A stretch of DNA of 64,000 nucleotides from Ligilactobacillus ceti DSM 22408 (GCF_000423245.1 NZ_KE383993.1:719614-783613); one strand, 5' to 3'; shown: positions 49,065 through 59,212, counted from the first letter of the stretch. The notes: generated by a model not told the origin, from the sequence alone. Made by a program: numbers and translations.

Positions 49065-49469
49065 TTAAAAACTAATGCCAGCTAATTCTTGTGCCTTACG
49101 TAGTTCAAGCACACGAATTTCGCGTGGTAAAAAGCGTCTAATTTCATCTTCGTTATACCCTACTTGAAGACGTTTGTTATCTAAAATAATTGGCCGACGT
49201 AATAATCCTGGTTTTTCTTGAATTAAATCGAATAATTCTTTCATCGGAATAATATCTAAATCTAGGTTTAATTCTTGATATGCCTTGGAACGTTTTGAAA
49301 TAATTTCTTCAGTTCCATCTTCTGTCATTTGCAAAATTTGTTTAATTTCATCTTTTGTTAACGGTTCTGAAAAAATGTTACGTTCTGTAAATGGAATATT
49401 ATGTTCTTTGAGCCAAGAACGTGCCTTACGACATGATGTGCAACTCGGTGTCGTGTACAATATAACCAT
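49065..49469 (-). CDS. spxA: Transcriptional regulator Spx (ArsC family)
   Basis: A 134-residue Spx protein, which binds the RNA polymerase alpha C-terminal domain and controls thiol/oxidative stress genes. The redox CTSC switch is at C10-C13, followed by [14 protein letters not shown] and the [26 protein letters not shown] region. The start is ATG 49467-49469 after GGGGAG; the longer open frame upstream covers the promoter (a TATAAT is near 49530). It has its own terminator. Confidence 0.96.
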   Translation of the reverse strand: MVILYTTPSCTSCRKARSWLKEHNIPFTERNIFSEPLTKDEIKQILQMTEDGTEEIISKRSKAYQELNLDLDIIPMKELFDLIQEKPGLLRRPIILDNKRLQVGYNEDEIRRFLPREIRVLELRKAQELAGISF

Positions 49470-49792
49470 CTTAATTCTCCCCTTTAAATCAAATCTACCT
49501 AACAATATATCTTTTACACAACTTATTATACTACATATTTCAAAAAATAAAACCATTTCTTTGAAATTTATTTTACATTTAACGTTTTTACTATTTTATA
49601 TTTTTTCAAAGCTACCGCAGTTAACCCTTTTACTCCCTTGTTTTTTATGACAACGTTTTTATTTAGCTAATTATTTTTAATAAGTTTCCTATTATAGTTA
49701 GTTAACTTGGGTTATATAACCTTTCGCGCAACCTTTTATAAACTGAGTGTTATCGGGTTTTTTAGATTGTTGAAAAGATTAATTTTTTTAGC
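49470..49792. other. Gene-free stretch between spxA and nrdG
   Basis: About 320 AT-rich bases. The right-hand end carries the nrdG terminator; a minus-strand TATAAT near 49527-49532 is a plausible spxA -10. I see no reading frame, RNA gene or repeat in the remainder. Confidence 0.6.
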
Positions 49793-49839
49793 AAAACTTA
49801 AAAAGCAAAGCTTTTATTTATCAGCTTTGCTTTTTAAGT
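49793..49839 (-). terminator. Terminator of nrdD-nrdG
   Basis: A 16-bp stem ACTTAAAAAGCAAAGC/GCTTTGCTTTTTAAGT with a 12-base loop, next to the nrdG stop. Confidence 0.9.
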
Positions 49840-49851
49840 ATTCTTATTCAA

Positions 49852-50556
49852 TTAACGAACTAGCTTATCCCAAATAACGACATCATTCTCTGCAAAAGAT
49901 TTTTGAACATCGATAATTCTTTGGTTAGAACTCCCTCTAAATTGTAAAGTTAGGTCTTTTAAGCTCAATTCAAAACGACCATCTACCAAAATATCAATTT
50001 TAGATAAGAGTTCTAATTTATCATCTGTTTCTTGTAATAACTCATCCCAATAATAACCTGACCAAGACCAAATATCTTTCGTGTTACCAAATTCTGCGCG
50101 GATTCGATTCACAATTTTTAAACAAACTTCTGTATTCATAAATGGTTCTCCACCTAATAATGTTAACCCTTGAACATAATCATGACTCAAATCAGCAATA
50201 ATTTGATCTTCAAGTTCTTGGGTATATAAAGTACCATAATTAAAGTTTTGCGAAGCAACATTATAACACCCAGGACAGGCAAATAAACATCCACTGACAT
50301 AAAGACTGCAGCGAACACCTTCACCATCCACAAAGTTAAATGGTTTATAATCAGCAATCAAGTTCTTACTATAATCTTTTGCGACCCATTCTTTCGGTTT
50401 AGGATCAACAGGACGTTGAATTTTAACTTCACGTTCCCGTTTTTTGCGTCGTTCAATTTGTTTTAACATTTTTTTCGTAATGATATCTTTATTTTGGCAA
50501 TCACCAAAACTCCGCTCACCACAAATATTAAACTTAATTTTATTCTCTTCCGACAT
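49852..50556 (-). CDS. nrdG: Anaerobic ribonucleotide reductase activating protein (radical SAM)
   Basis: NrdG uses SAM and a [4Fe-4S] cluster to form the glycyl radical on NrdD. The radical SAM motif is C90-x3-C94-x2-C97 (GCLFACPGCYN), with LLGGEPFMNTE downstream. At 234 residues it is about 40-50 longer than typical NrdG because of an N-terminal extension with two extra cysteines (C12, C20) and a basic helix. The ATG 50554-50556 has only a weak GGA site, but no better internal start is seen before the conserved core. It is 13 bases after nrdD. Confidence 0.92.
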   Translation of the reverse strand: MSEENKIKFNICGERSFGDCQNKDIITKKMLKQIERRKKREREVKIQRPVDPKPKEWVAKDYSKNLIADYKPFNFVDGEGVRCSLYVSGCLFACPGCYNVASQNFNYGTLYTQELEDQIIADLSHDYVQGLTLLGGEPFMNTEVCLKIVNRIRAEFGNTKDIWSWSGYYWDELLQETDDKLELLSKIDILVDGRFELSLKDLTLQFRGSSNQRIIDVQKSFAENDVVIWDKLVR

Positions 50557-50569
50557 TCAAATCAGTCCA

Positions 50570-52708
50570 TTATAAATTTTTTGCTCGTGAAGAAATTTCG
50601 ACGTGACGACCATGTACCATTGGTCTTTGTAATGGATTTCCTAAATAACCACAAGTCCGTTTTACACAATCACAACTCTTAGGATCATGGTTTCCGCAAT
50701 CAGGACATTCAAAACCACGAGCTGTTGCTTTGAATTCACCTTCGAAACCACATTTATAACAACGATCAATTGGAGTATTTGTACCTAAATAACCAACTTT
50801 ATCATAGGCCCAATCCCATACAGCTTCTAAAGCCTTTGGATTTTGACGTAAGTTTGGATATTCACAATAGTGAATAAAGCCACCACCAGCATATTTTGGA
50901 TATTCCATTTCAAATGTTAATTTTTCAAATGGTGTTGGATGTTTACGAACATCGTAGTGGAAACTATTTGTATAGTAATCTTTATCTGTAATATCTTTAA
51001 TTTCACCAAATTTTTCTGTATCTAATTGGCAGAAACGGTCTGTTAATGATTCACTTGGTGTTGAGTAAACACTGAAGTGATAATCATATTCATCAGCCCA
51101 TAAATTACAGTTATCTTTTAATTCTTTAACAATTCGTACTGTAAAGTCATGTGCTGTTTTATTATTTTCCCAATTAGAACCAAAGAAATAAGCACCTACT
51201 TCATAAAGTCCAATATAACCTAATGAGATGGTTGCACGACGATTTACAAATAATTGATTAACATCTTCGCCTGGCTTCAACCGTTTACCAAACGCACCAT
51301 ATTGATATAAAATTGGTGCATTTTCTGGAACAGCTTCTGTAACACGTTTAGCTTTATAAACTAAAGCATCTTTACAAACTTGCATTCTTTCATTGAAAAT
51401 TTCCCAGAAAAGATCCATATCATGATTAGATTGCAAAGCAATTCTTGGCAAGTTAACTGTTACAACCCCTAAGTTCATTCGACCAGAATTAATTTCTTGG
51501 CCATTTTCATCTTTCCATCCTTGTAAGAAAGATCGACAACCCATTGGAACTTTAAAACTACCTGTTAATTCAATAATTTTATCGTACATTAAGATATCTG
51601 GGTACATCCGTTTTGTAGCACAATCTAAAGCTAATTCTTTAATATCATAGTTAGGATCAGTTGGTTTCATATTTAAATCTTCTTTTAAAGCAAATACTAA
51701 TTTAGGGAAAATAGCTGTTCGTTTTTCACGACCTAAACCTTCTAAACGAATATTTAAAATTGCTTTTTGGATTTCTCGTGACACCCAGCTTGTTCCTAAA
51801 CCAAATCCTAAAGTAGTAAATGGTGTTTGCCCTTGTGATGAGAATAATGTGTTAATTTCATATTCTAATGCTTGCATTGCATCATAAATATCTTTTTTAG
51901 TACGTTCCATCGCAAATTCTTCACGTTTTTCTTCATCATCGATATATTCTTTAACTTCTTCTAAATGTTTTTCATAATTTTTCAATGCAAATGGTTCTAA
52001 AACTTCGTCCACACGATCAGCTGAACAGCCACCATATTGACTAGAAGCTACATTGGCAATGATTTGTGCCATTTGAGCTGTTGCTGTTTGAATAGATTTT
52101 GGACTTTCAACTTCGGCATTACCAATTTTGAAACCATTTGTTAACATTTCGCTAAAATCAATTAAACAACAGTTACTCATTGGGCTCCATGGTGTGTAGT
52201 CTAAATCATGATAATGGATATCCCCACGTAAGTGAGCTTTCCCAACATGTTCTGGTAACATTCTTAAACCTAATGTTTTACCAACTGTTCCGGCAGTTAA
52301 ATCTCGTTGCGTATTAAAAACATTACTATCTTTATTAGCATTTTCGTGTACTAATTCTGGATCTCGTGATTGTAACCGTGCTAAACGAGCTGTAGGATCA
52401 GTTTCAACTTTCCATGCTTTTTTCATTGCTTGATGAACTGATTGGTATTGTTGTGCTTCAGCTTGATAACCTAATCCTTGTAACGCTTGATTAAAAGCAG
52501 CACGTACTTGATCAGCTGTCACTACATCATTACCGTTAAGACGAATTAAGATTTCTTTTACAACGGTTGCTTCTTCTTCGCCAAGCCCTAATTCACTAAT
52601 AATGTATTTAATTTTATAAAGCGCGAAATTCATTTCATATCCATTATTTTTTATAAATTTTCGCGGTGCTTGTACTGCTTGAGCAGCGATTGTAATTGCC
52701 TTAACCAT
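50570..52708 (-). CDS. nrdD: Anaerobic (class III) ribonucleoside-triphosphate reductase
   Basis: NrdD reduces ribonucleoside triphosphates to deoxy forms without oxygen. The 712-residue protein has an N-terminal ATP-cone-like domain (about 15-85), the glycyl radical enzyme barrel, and a C-terminal zinc site CYKC...CPDC just before the glycyl radical motif RTCGYLGNP, with G687 as the radical residue. I start at ATG 52706-52708, eight bases after AAAGGA. The promoter about 110 bases upstream overlaps paired NrdR boxes. nrdG follows as the activase. Confidence 0.96.
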   Translation of the reverse strand: MVKAITIAAQAVQAPRKFIKNNGYEMNFALYKIKYIISELGLGEEEATVVKEILIRLNGNDVVTADQVRAAFNQALQGLGYQAEAQQYQSVHQAMKKAWKVETDPTARLARLQSRDPELVHENANKDSNVFNTQRDLTAGTVGKTLGLRMLPEHVGKAHLRGDIHYHDLDYTPWSPMSNCCLIDFSEMLTNGFKIGNAEVESPKSIQTATAQMAQIIANVASSQYGGCSADRVDEVLEPFALKNYEKHLEEVKEYIDDEEKREEFAMERTKKDIYDAMQALEYEINTLFSSQGQTPFTTLGFGLGTSWVSREIQKAILNIRLEGLGREKRTAIFPKLVFALKEDLNMKPTDPNYDIKELALDCATKRMYPDILMYDKIIELTGSFKVPMGCRSFLQGWKDENGQEINSGRMNLGVVTVNLPRIALQSNHDMDLFWEIFNERMQVCKDALVYKAKRVTEAVPENAPILYQYGAFGKRLKPGEDVNQLFVNRRATISLGYIGLYEVGAYFFGSNWENNKTAHDFTVRIVKELKDNCNLWADEYDYHFSVYSTPSESLTDRFCQLDTEKFGEIKDITDKDYYTNSFHYDVRKHPTPFEKLTFEMEYPKYAGGGFIHYCEYPNLRQNPKALEAVWDWAYDKVGYLGTNTPIDRCYKCGFEGEFKATARGFECPDCGNHDPKSCDCVKRTCGYLGNPLQRPMVHGRHVEISSRAKNL

Positions 52709-52813
52709 CTTAACCATCCTTTTTAATAGTATCTTTTTTATTTTTTTCAAGTATATAATATACGTATTTTTTCCGTTTTTTTAATCCTCAAGTCGAGAAT
52801 TAATACAATTAAT

Positions 52814-52842
52814 ATTGTACCGACTTTTTCCGCAAAACACAA
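52814..52842 (-). promoter_or_regulatory. nrdD promoter
   Basis: Minus-strand TTGTGT (52837-52842), 17 bases, TACAAT (52814-52819). The -35 is inside the proximal NrdR box. Confidence 0.75.
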
Positions 52843-52852
52843 CAGTTAGTAT
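52837..52852. promoter_or_regulatory. Proximal NrdR box
   Basis: ACACAACAGTTAGTAT matches 12 of 16 positions of the NrdR consensus ACACWATATATWGWGT, with conserved palindromic ends, and overlaps the -35. Confidence 0.7.
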
Positions 52853-52868
52853 CTGGTTTTTTAAAAAC

Positions 52869-52884
52869 GCACTAGATATTGTGT
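52869..52884. promoter_or_regulatory. Distal NrdR box
   Basis: GCACTAGATATTGTGT matches 14 of 16 consensus positions. It begins exactly 32 bases (three helical turns) from the proximal box, the usual NrdR arrangement. Confidence 0.8.
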
Positions 52885-53300
52885 TTCTAATCAATGTTAT
52901 AAGTAATTACAATGGCTCTTTTTTTATGATTTTTGATTTCTAAATAACTCGCTTACTACGCTAAATCATCCTTTTTTGTGGTCTACAAACAACTGATCAA
53001 AATTTTTTATTAATATCAATTTTACTTATTTTTTATCATCATATTCTCCCCTATTTAGTTCCAATTTATTTTTTCAGATCACTAAATATTGTTTCATTTT
53101 AACTATTTTTTCTTAATACTCAAATTTAAAATATGACTAAAAAATTCACATATTTAAATCCCAAAAAGTTTTAAATGATATAGAACAAAAATTCAATTCC
53201 TGCGCATCTAATAGTAATTTATGATATTGCTTTATCGAATACATTTTTCTTACAAAATTTAAACACCTAAAGAACAGAACCTTTAGAATATATTTTTTAT
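52885..53300. other. Gene-free AT-rich stretch before ywlG
   Basis: About 415 bases between the NrdR boxes and the ywlG promoter. I see no plausible reading frame, tRNA, hairpin terminator or repeat array. It is strongly AT-rich and may simply be the divergent intergenic spacer. Confidence 0.5.
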
Positions 53301-53308
53301 TTTAATTT

Positions 53309-53338
53309 TTGATTTATTTTATTTTTTTGCGTTATAAT
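53309..53338 (+). promoter_or_regulatory. ywlG promoter
   Basis: TTGATT (53309-53314), 18 bases, TATAAT (53333-53338), 34 bases before the start codon. Confidence 0.7.
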
Positions 53339-53372
53339 ATAAGTGTAGAATAAAAGAAATGAGGGAAGATCT

Positions 53373-53948
53373 ATGGTACTAGACTTACATCAAGTGGAAT
53401 TAGATGTGAAACAAGGTTTATCAGAATTACTTGAACAAGCTAACTTACGCCCAGGCGATATTTTAGTCCTTGGTATGAGTACAAGTGAAATTCAAGGTAA
53501 TGCTATTGGTAAACACCCTAGTTTAAATGTTGCTCGTGCAGTGGTAAATACATTAGTGGAAGAATTAAAACCACTTAATATTCACCTTGCTGTTCAAGGT
53601 TGTGAACATTTAAACCGTGCTTTAGTAGTGGAACGCCCTGTTGCAGAAAAATATGGTTTTGAAATTGTAACCGTATTCCCTGCTGTTCATGCTGGTGGTT
53701 CTGGTCAATTAGCAGCTTTTGAAGCATTTGCTGAACCAGTTGAAATTGAACATATCGTAGCTCAAGCTGGGATTGACATTGGTGACACAATGATTGGTAT
53801 GCACATCAAACACGTGCAAATTCCAGTTCGGACATCTATTAAATCAATCGGTGCTGCACATGTCACATATGCACGCACACGTCCAAAATTAATTGGTGGC
53901 CAACGTGCTAAATATGAATGGGATCCTAATTTCTTAAACGAAGACTAA
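53373..53948 (+). CDS. ywlG: UPF0340/TIGR01440-family protein (YwlG-like)
   Basis: A 191-residue conserved Firmicute protein of unknown function. It matches the YwlG family by its even pattern: VLVLGMSTSEIQGNAIGKHPS near the N-terminus, AVQGCEHLNRALVVER in the middle with a Cys-Glu-His cluster, and DIGDTMIGMHIKHVQIPVR toward the C-terminus. The conserved Cys/His/Glu residues could form an active site, but no reaction is assigned. GAGGGA precedes the ATG. It is monocistronic and convergent with pckA. Confidence 0.9.
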   Translation: MVLDLHQVELDVKQGLSELLEQANLRPGDILVLGMSTSEIQGNAIGKHPSLNVARAVVNTLVEELKPLNIHLAVQGCEHLNRALVVERPVAEKYGFEIVTVFPAVHAGGSGQLAAFEAFAEPVEIEHIVAQAGIDIGDTMIGMHIKHVQIPVRTSIKSIGAAHVTYARTRPKLIGGQRAKYEWDPNFLNED

Positions 53949-53961
53949 TTCCATTTAAACT

Positions 53962-54001
53962 AAAAGAGCGTACCTTGAAAATTCAAGGTACGCTCTTTTT
54001 A
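53962..54001. terminator. Bidirectional terminator between ywlG and pckA
   Basis: A perfect stem AAAAGAGCGTACCTTG/CAAGGTACGCTCTTTT with a 6-base loop at the convergent ends. Confidence 0.95.
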
Positions 54002-54013
54002 TCTAGCTTATTT

Positions 54014-55660
54014 TTATAATTTATTAATAATTGTTTCTAAAGTTGTTTTAATTTCTGTTTGTAATGGATATGCTGGATTGTTTAATTCATATTCTTTAAT
54101 CCAATCTAAACGAATTTCCATTCTTGTTTTTAATTTTTCAACATAATCAGCATCTGAAAAATCAACAGGGAAACCATCTAATGGCATGTATTCCAAGTTT
54201 GGTAACTCACCAAATGCTTGCCATTGATCACGATCTTCTACAATCGCTTCAATTAAGCCTAATGTTGTATCTTTACCAATATCTAAGCCATTATATTCGT
54301 GTGTATTAACAATATAGCAGTTAACACCTTGTTCGAATAATTCTTTAAAATCTTGGTAATCTTCAGCTAATGGATAAGCTCTAAATGGATCAGCAAATGG
54401 TTCAATAACTAACGCATTACGATCAACACCTGAAACAACATTTTCTGCAGTGGAACGTTTTGTAGCTAATGTTAAACCAAATGTTGCAGCTGTTGTAGGA
54501 TCTGTTAATTTCAAGACTGGTGGAAGACTATCATCTTTCATAATCCAGAAAATTGAGTTAACTGGTGCATCTTCTTTATCAACACGGTTTAAAGATGCAT
54601 AACGTGTTTTAATAGTACGACCATTACCATTACGTAAATCTTCTGTTACTAAGACGCGTTCACCTTTTTCATTTAAAGTTACACCAACGTTCATAACAGT
54701 TGTGAAATATTTTGTTTCACGTGTTCCTGGTAAATAATCATTTGTTTTATCAAAATATGCTGGTTCTAAAGCAACTGAGCTACCATCTTCACGGGAAATA
54801 ACAAATGCATCATCATGTAAAACAGTAATATCATACTTACCATCATGTTTAGCATGTGTTAATGTTGATTTTCCTGAACCGGATAAACCGTAAAATGCAA
54901 ATACTTTATCTTCTTTATCAGTAAAGTGGAATGCTTTTTCACCACCGTGACAAGCTGTGAAGCCATGTCGGTGAGCAATTGCCCATGCCATTGTAAGTGT
55001 AGCTTTTTTAATTTCACCAAAGTAACGTAAACCTAAAATTGCTGCTGAGTTGTGTGGTGCATCAAAAATTACTAATCCATTTGGATAGTCAGGATGTGAC
55101 CAGTATGGATCCATATAAAGGTAAATATCACCTTCATCAGCTAACGCTTTAGATTCAGCGTACATTTTATTATATGTTTCATTAACAGCTTGGAAGTTTA
55201 ACATAAATGATAATAAATCAACTTCATAGCCTTCTGGAATTGCAAAGTGAGCTTTCACCATGAAATCTTTATCTAAACCAACAAAAACGTCAGATGTATA
55301 AAAATCACGTTGAGCCCCTTCAAAAATAGCTTCTTGTAAAACTTTATTTAATAAATCGACATCTTCTTTTGGATCATCGATTAAATGACGTGCTGCGGCT
55401 GTTCGTCCAACAATCGCACCATGATTATCCACAAGCATTTTCGCATCATGTGGTAAGCCTAATTCATCAGTATGAATAATTGGTAAATCCGTAATGATGG
55501 TATTTGGTGATTCTGCAGCCAAATAGTAAGCGCTTGCAATATCAACCACAGGATTCATATTATTAGCATAAAAAGCCGATTCAATCGTTGTACGTGTCCG
55601 TGAAAAAATCGGATTCTTTTTATTGATATCTTTTTCAGAAAATTTTTCTTTTGTACTCAT
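54014..55660 (-). CDS. pckA: Phosphoenolpyruvate carboxykinase (ATP)
   Basis: PckA interconverts oxaloacetate and PEP with ATP/ADP; in lactic acid bacteria it may run in the anaplerotic direction. The 548-residue protein has the kinase-1 P-loop YGLSGSGKSTLTHAKHDG near 256-273, the metal/oxaloacetate region LHDDAFVISREDG, and the ATP-type signature around LEPAYFDKTNDYLPG. The start is ATG 55658-55660, 10 bases after AGGAG; an ATG three codons earlier is one base from it. An inverted repeat in its leader (55702-55726) may be regulatory. Confidence 0.95.
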   Translation of the reverse strand: MSTKEKFSEKDINKKNPIFSRTRTTIESAFYANNMNPVVDIASAYYLAAESPNTIITDLPIIHTDELGLPHDAKMLVDNHGAIVGRTAAARHLIDDPKEDVDLLNKVLQEAIFEGAQRDFYTSDVFVGLDKDFMVKAHFAIPEGYEVDLLSFMLNFQAVNETYNKMYAESKALADEGDIYLYMDPYWSHPDYPNGLVIFDAPHNSAAILGLRYFGEIKKATLTMAWAIAHRHGFTACHGGEKAFHFTDKEDKVFAFYGLSGSGKSTLTHAKHDGKYDITVLHDDAFVISREDGSSVALEPAYFDKTNDYLPGTRETKYFTTVMNVGVTLNEKGERVLVTEDLRNGNGRTIKTRYASLNRVDKEDAPVNSIFWIMKDDSLPPVLKLTDPTTAATFGLTLATKRSTAENVVSGVDRNALVIEPFADPFRAYPLAEDYQDFKELFEQGVNCYIVNTHEYNGLDIGKDTTLGLIEAIVEDRDQWQAFGELPNLEYMPLDGFPVDFSDADYVEKLKTRMEIRLDWIKEYELNNPAYPLQTEIKTTLETIINKL

Positions 55661-55701
55661 GGATTGCATTCTCCTTCAAATTTTAAAATATTATCTCTTA
55701 C

Positions 55702-55726
55702 ATAGAAGAAAATTACATTTTTCTAT
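55702..55726. promoter_or_regulatory. Inverted repeat in the pckA leader
   Basis: ATAGAAGAAAAT and TTTTTCTAT arms around TACA, about 45-65 bases before the pckA start. It has no T-run for termination of an upstream gene; a regulator cannot be named. Confidence 0.35.
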
Positions 55727-55793
55727 ATAAATCTAGTTTATCATAATTAATTTCATTAAAAATAGTCATTAAATTAGATTATAAAATACCACA

Positions 55794-55832
55794 CAAAAAA
55801 ACTATTCAGCAATTCCTTGCCGAATAGTTTTG
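55794..55832 (-). terminator. Terminator of yeiH
   Basis: AAAACTATTCGGCA/TGCTGAATAGTTTT stem with a 6-base loop and T7 on the minus strand, nine bases after the gene. Confidence 0.92.
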
Positions 55833-55840
55833 TAATTTGC

Positions 55841-56881
55841 TTAAAATAAATAAATGCTTACAAGTAGCATAAAAATTAATAAGATTGTCGAACTAATAAA
55901 TGCACCTTTAAAAACACTTTGGCCTCTTTTGAATAAAACTTTAAAATTAACTGACATCCCTAAAGCGGCCATAGCCATCCCTAAAAAGACATATGCTGCT
56001 TGTACTAAAAAGTTAATAACACTTTCTGGAATAGGCATAAATGTTCCAATTAAACTTGATAAAATAAAACCAGCCATAAACCATGGAATAGGTAATTTTT
56101 TCAATTTAATTTGTTTACCACTTGTTGCTTGCATTTCTTTTTGTAAATGTTTTTGATACCAAATACCCACAACTAAAGCAGCTGGTGCTAATAGTAAAAC
56201 ACGTGATAATTTCATAATAATCGCATGTTGTAAACTAACTGCACCACCAGCTCCACCAGCAGCTACTGCTTGAGCAATTTCATGTAATGAACCCCCAGCC
56301 ATAATCCCAAACTGAGCATCACTTAAATGTAAAAATGATTTCAAAGTTAATTCAATTAAAATAAATAAAGTTCCCATAACACTAGCAACAGCCACTGCTA
56401 AAACTTCATTTTCCCGTTTTCTTTCTTCATCAAAAGTTTCTATTTGTGGAGACATCCCCATTACAGCAGCAGCACCACAAATACCACATCCAGTCGCGGT
56501 TAAAATAGCTAATTCAGAATCTGCTCCAAAATACATACATAATTTATAAGTTAAAAAGATTGTACAAGTCACAACAATCATTGCAATTACAATTGTTTTA
56601 ACACCTGATTGTGCTAATGTTACTAAATTCAATTTGAATCCTAATAAAATAATACCTAGACGTAAAAATTTATTCGAAATAAATCCAATTCCTGGACGTG
56701 CTTTATTAATTGTTTTAGGCGCACTTTGTAATAACATCCCTAATAACATAGATAAGACTAATGCACCTATTAAATTCAAGTAAGGTATCTTAGCAATCGT
56801 AACCCCTAACATCGAACATGTTAAAGTTAAAACCGCAGCTAACCAAAAAGTTTTTTCTTTCATAATTTTCATCGATTTCAT
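55841..56881 (-). CDS. yeiH: YeiH/UPF0324-family membrane protein (putative anion/sulfate exporter)
   Basis: A 346-residue integral membrane protein with about ten predicted helices and the family motifs FLRLGIILLGFKLNL, TGCGICGAAAVMG and AGGSLHEIAQAVAAGG. The family is annotated as putative sulfate exporter, but transport has little direct proof. AAGGAG lies seven bases before the ATG. It is divergent from a LysR gene, as yeiH and yeiE are in enterobacteria, so control by that regulator is likely. Confidence 0.9.
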   Translation of the reverse strand: MKSMKIMKEKTFWLAAVLTLTCSMLGVTIAKIPYLNLIGALVLSMLLGMLLQSAPKTINKARPGIGFISNKFLRLGIILLGFKLNLVTLAQSGVKTIVIAMIVVTCTIFLTYKLCMYFGADSELAILTATGCGICGAAAVMGMSPQIETFDEERKRENEVLAVAVASVMGTLFILIELTLKSFLHLSDAQFGIMAGGSLHEIAQAVAAGGAGGAVSLQHAIIMKLSRVLLLAPAALVVGIWYQKHLQKEMQATSGKQIKLKKLPIPWFMAGFILSSLIGTFMPIPESVINFLVQAAYVFLGMAMAALGMSVNFKVLFKRGQSVFKGAFISSTILLIFMLLVSIYLF

Positions 56882-56995
56882 TCTCTCTCACTCCTTCATA
56901 TCATTTGCCAATTAAATATACCAAATATCTTGAATAACTTAAAATAATGAATTACGATAACATTATAACTTTTACTTATGAAGGAGTTTTTTCTA

Positions 56996-57874
56996 ATGTT
57001 ACTTGATCCTAAAATTAAAACATTTTATACTGTAGCTCAATATATGTCTTACACCAAAGCAGCAGAAGCTTTATATATTAGTCAACCCGCTGTTTCTCAA
57101 CAAATTAAAACTTTAGAAACCGACTTAAACTTAAGATTATTCACTTATGAAAATCGTAAATTAAAATTAACTCCAGCTGGCAATACTTTATTCACTTTTA
57201 CCAAATCTTTAAACTCTCAAACGAATAAAATGTTTACTTTACTGCACAATCAAACACAAAAAAAGGAAATTAATTTTGCAGCAACACAATCCGTTAGTGA
57301 ATTTCTCGTTCCTACTTTTTTAAAAAAATTAGCAACTAATCATGATTATCATAAAATCAATTGTACTGTCGCCAACACCCAAACTAGTTTAACAGCGTTA
57401 CGAAATGGTCACGTTGATTTTGCTATTATTGAAGGTAATTTTGATAAAAAAGAATTTTCTGTCCATCAAATTACAAAAGAACCTTTTATTGCTGTCGCCT
57501 CGCCAAAACTTGGTTTCAGCTTAACCAAACAATATCAACTCACAGACTTATTAGTTTACCCCATTATTACCCGTGAAGAAGGTTCCGGTTCACACGAAAT
57601 TTTCAAAAGTATTATTAATGCACAAAATATTAGTGTTGCAGATTTTGCTGAAATCATCCAAGTTGGTAGCCCCTCTTTAATTCGCCAATTATTATTAGAC
57701 CAAGTTGGTATTTCTTTTATTTATCAATCAATGGTGCAAAAAGAATTAACTACTCAAACTCTAATGAAAATTAATTTAACTGATATTAATGTTCATCATG
57801 ATATTTATTTTGTTTACTTAAAAGATTCATATTTTGAATCACAATATTTAGAATTATTATCTGAATTTAATTAA
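56996..57874 (+). CDS. LysR-family transcriptional regulator (YeiE/CysL-like)
   Basis: A 292-residue LTTR. The N-terminal winged helix (about 1-62) has YTKAAEALYISQPAVSQQIK as recognition helix; the rest is the two-lobed effector domain. It is divergent from yeiH with about 115 bases between the two starts, a typical LTTR target layout. The start is ATG 56996-56998, nine bases after AAGGAG; an in-frame ATG six codons earlier overlaps that site. The inducer is unknown. Confidence 0.92.
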   Translation: MLLDPKIKTFYTVAQYMSYTKAAEALYISQPAVSQQIKTLETDLNLRLFTYENRKLKLTPAGNTLFTFTKSLNSQTNKMFTLLHNQTQKKEINFAATQSVSEFLVPTFLKKLATNHDYHKINCTVANTQTSLTALRNGHVDFAIIEGNFDKKEFSVHQITKEPFIAVASPKLGFSLTKQYQLTDLLVYPIITREEGSGSHEIFKSIINAQNISVADFAEIIQVGSPSLIRQLLLDQVGISFIYQSMVQKELTTQTLMKINLTDINVHHDIYFVYLKDSYFESQYLELLSEFN

Positions 57875-57878
57875 AATA

Positions 57879-57915
57879 AAAACTCTCTGAGATCTACTAA
57901 TCTCAGAGAGTTTTC
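57879..57915. terminator. Bidirectional terminator between lysR gene and trpS
   Basis: A near-perfect stem AAAACTCTCTGAGAT/ATCTCAGAGAGTTTT with a 6-base loop at convergent ends. Confidence 0.93.
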
Positions 57916-57929
57916 TTACTTTATAATAA

Positions 57930-58970
<1,041 letters not shown>

Positions 58971-58980
58971 TTAATTCTAC

Positions 58981-59177
58981 AAAAAAAGCGACCTACTCTC
59001 ATAATGAGAATAGGACGCTTTCACGTGGTGCCACCTAAATTGCAGAATACTGCCGCTTAATTAATATATTTAATGTGTTTGCTTCTCATAGGCCCAATTC
59101 ATAAAAACGGCTTTTCTTTCAGCAGGTTAAAAAGCTCTCTGTCGATGTTTTTACTACTTAACTAATCATTGAAGCTA
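58981..59177 (-). ncRNA. T-box riboswitch of trpS (specifier UGG)
   Basis: The minus-strand leader has a Stem I with AGAGAGC, the specifier TGG at 59094-59096 in GAATTGGGCC, the T-box sequence AGGTGGCACCACG at 59024-59036, and a terminator hairpin (58985-59021, AAAGCGTCCTATTCTC arms) followed by T7. The T-box sequence overlaps the 5' side of the terminator in the usual antiterminator arrangement. Confidence 0.95.
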
Positions 59178-59183
59178 ATTTTG

Positions 59184-59212
59184 ATTATAGCTAAACTCTT
59201 TCGAATTGTAAA
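59184..59212 (-). promoter_or_regulatory. trpS T-box promoter
   Basis: Minus-strand TTTACA (59207-59212), 17 bases, TATAAT (59184-59189), setting the leader start near 59177. Confidence 0.88.

Noticed and set aside
49470..49556. N-terminal extension of spxA
   Set aside because: The extra 29 codons cover the promoter region; all Spx proteins begin with the strand just before the CxxC, and the strong ribosome-binding site is at the inner ATG.
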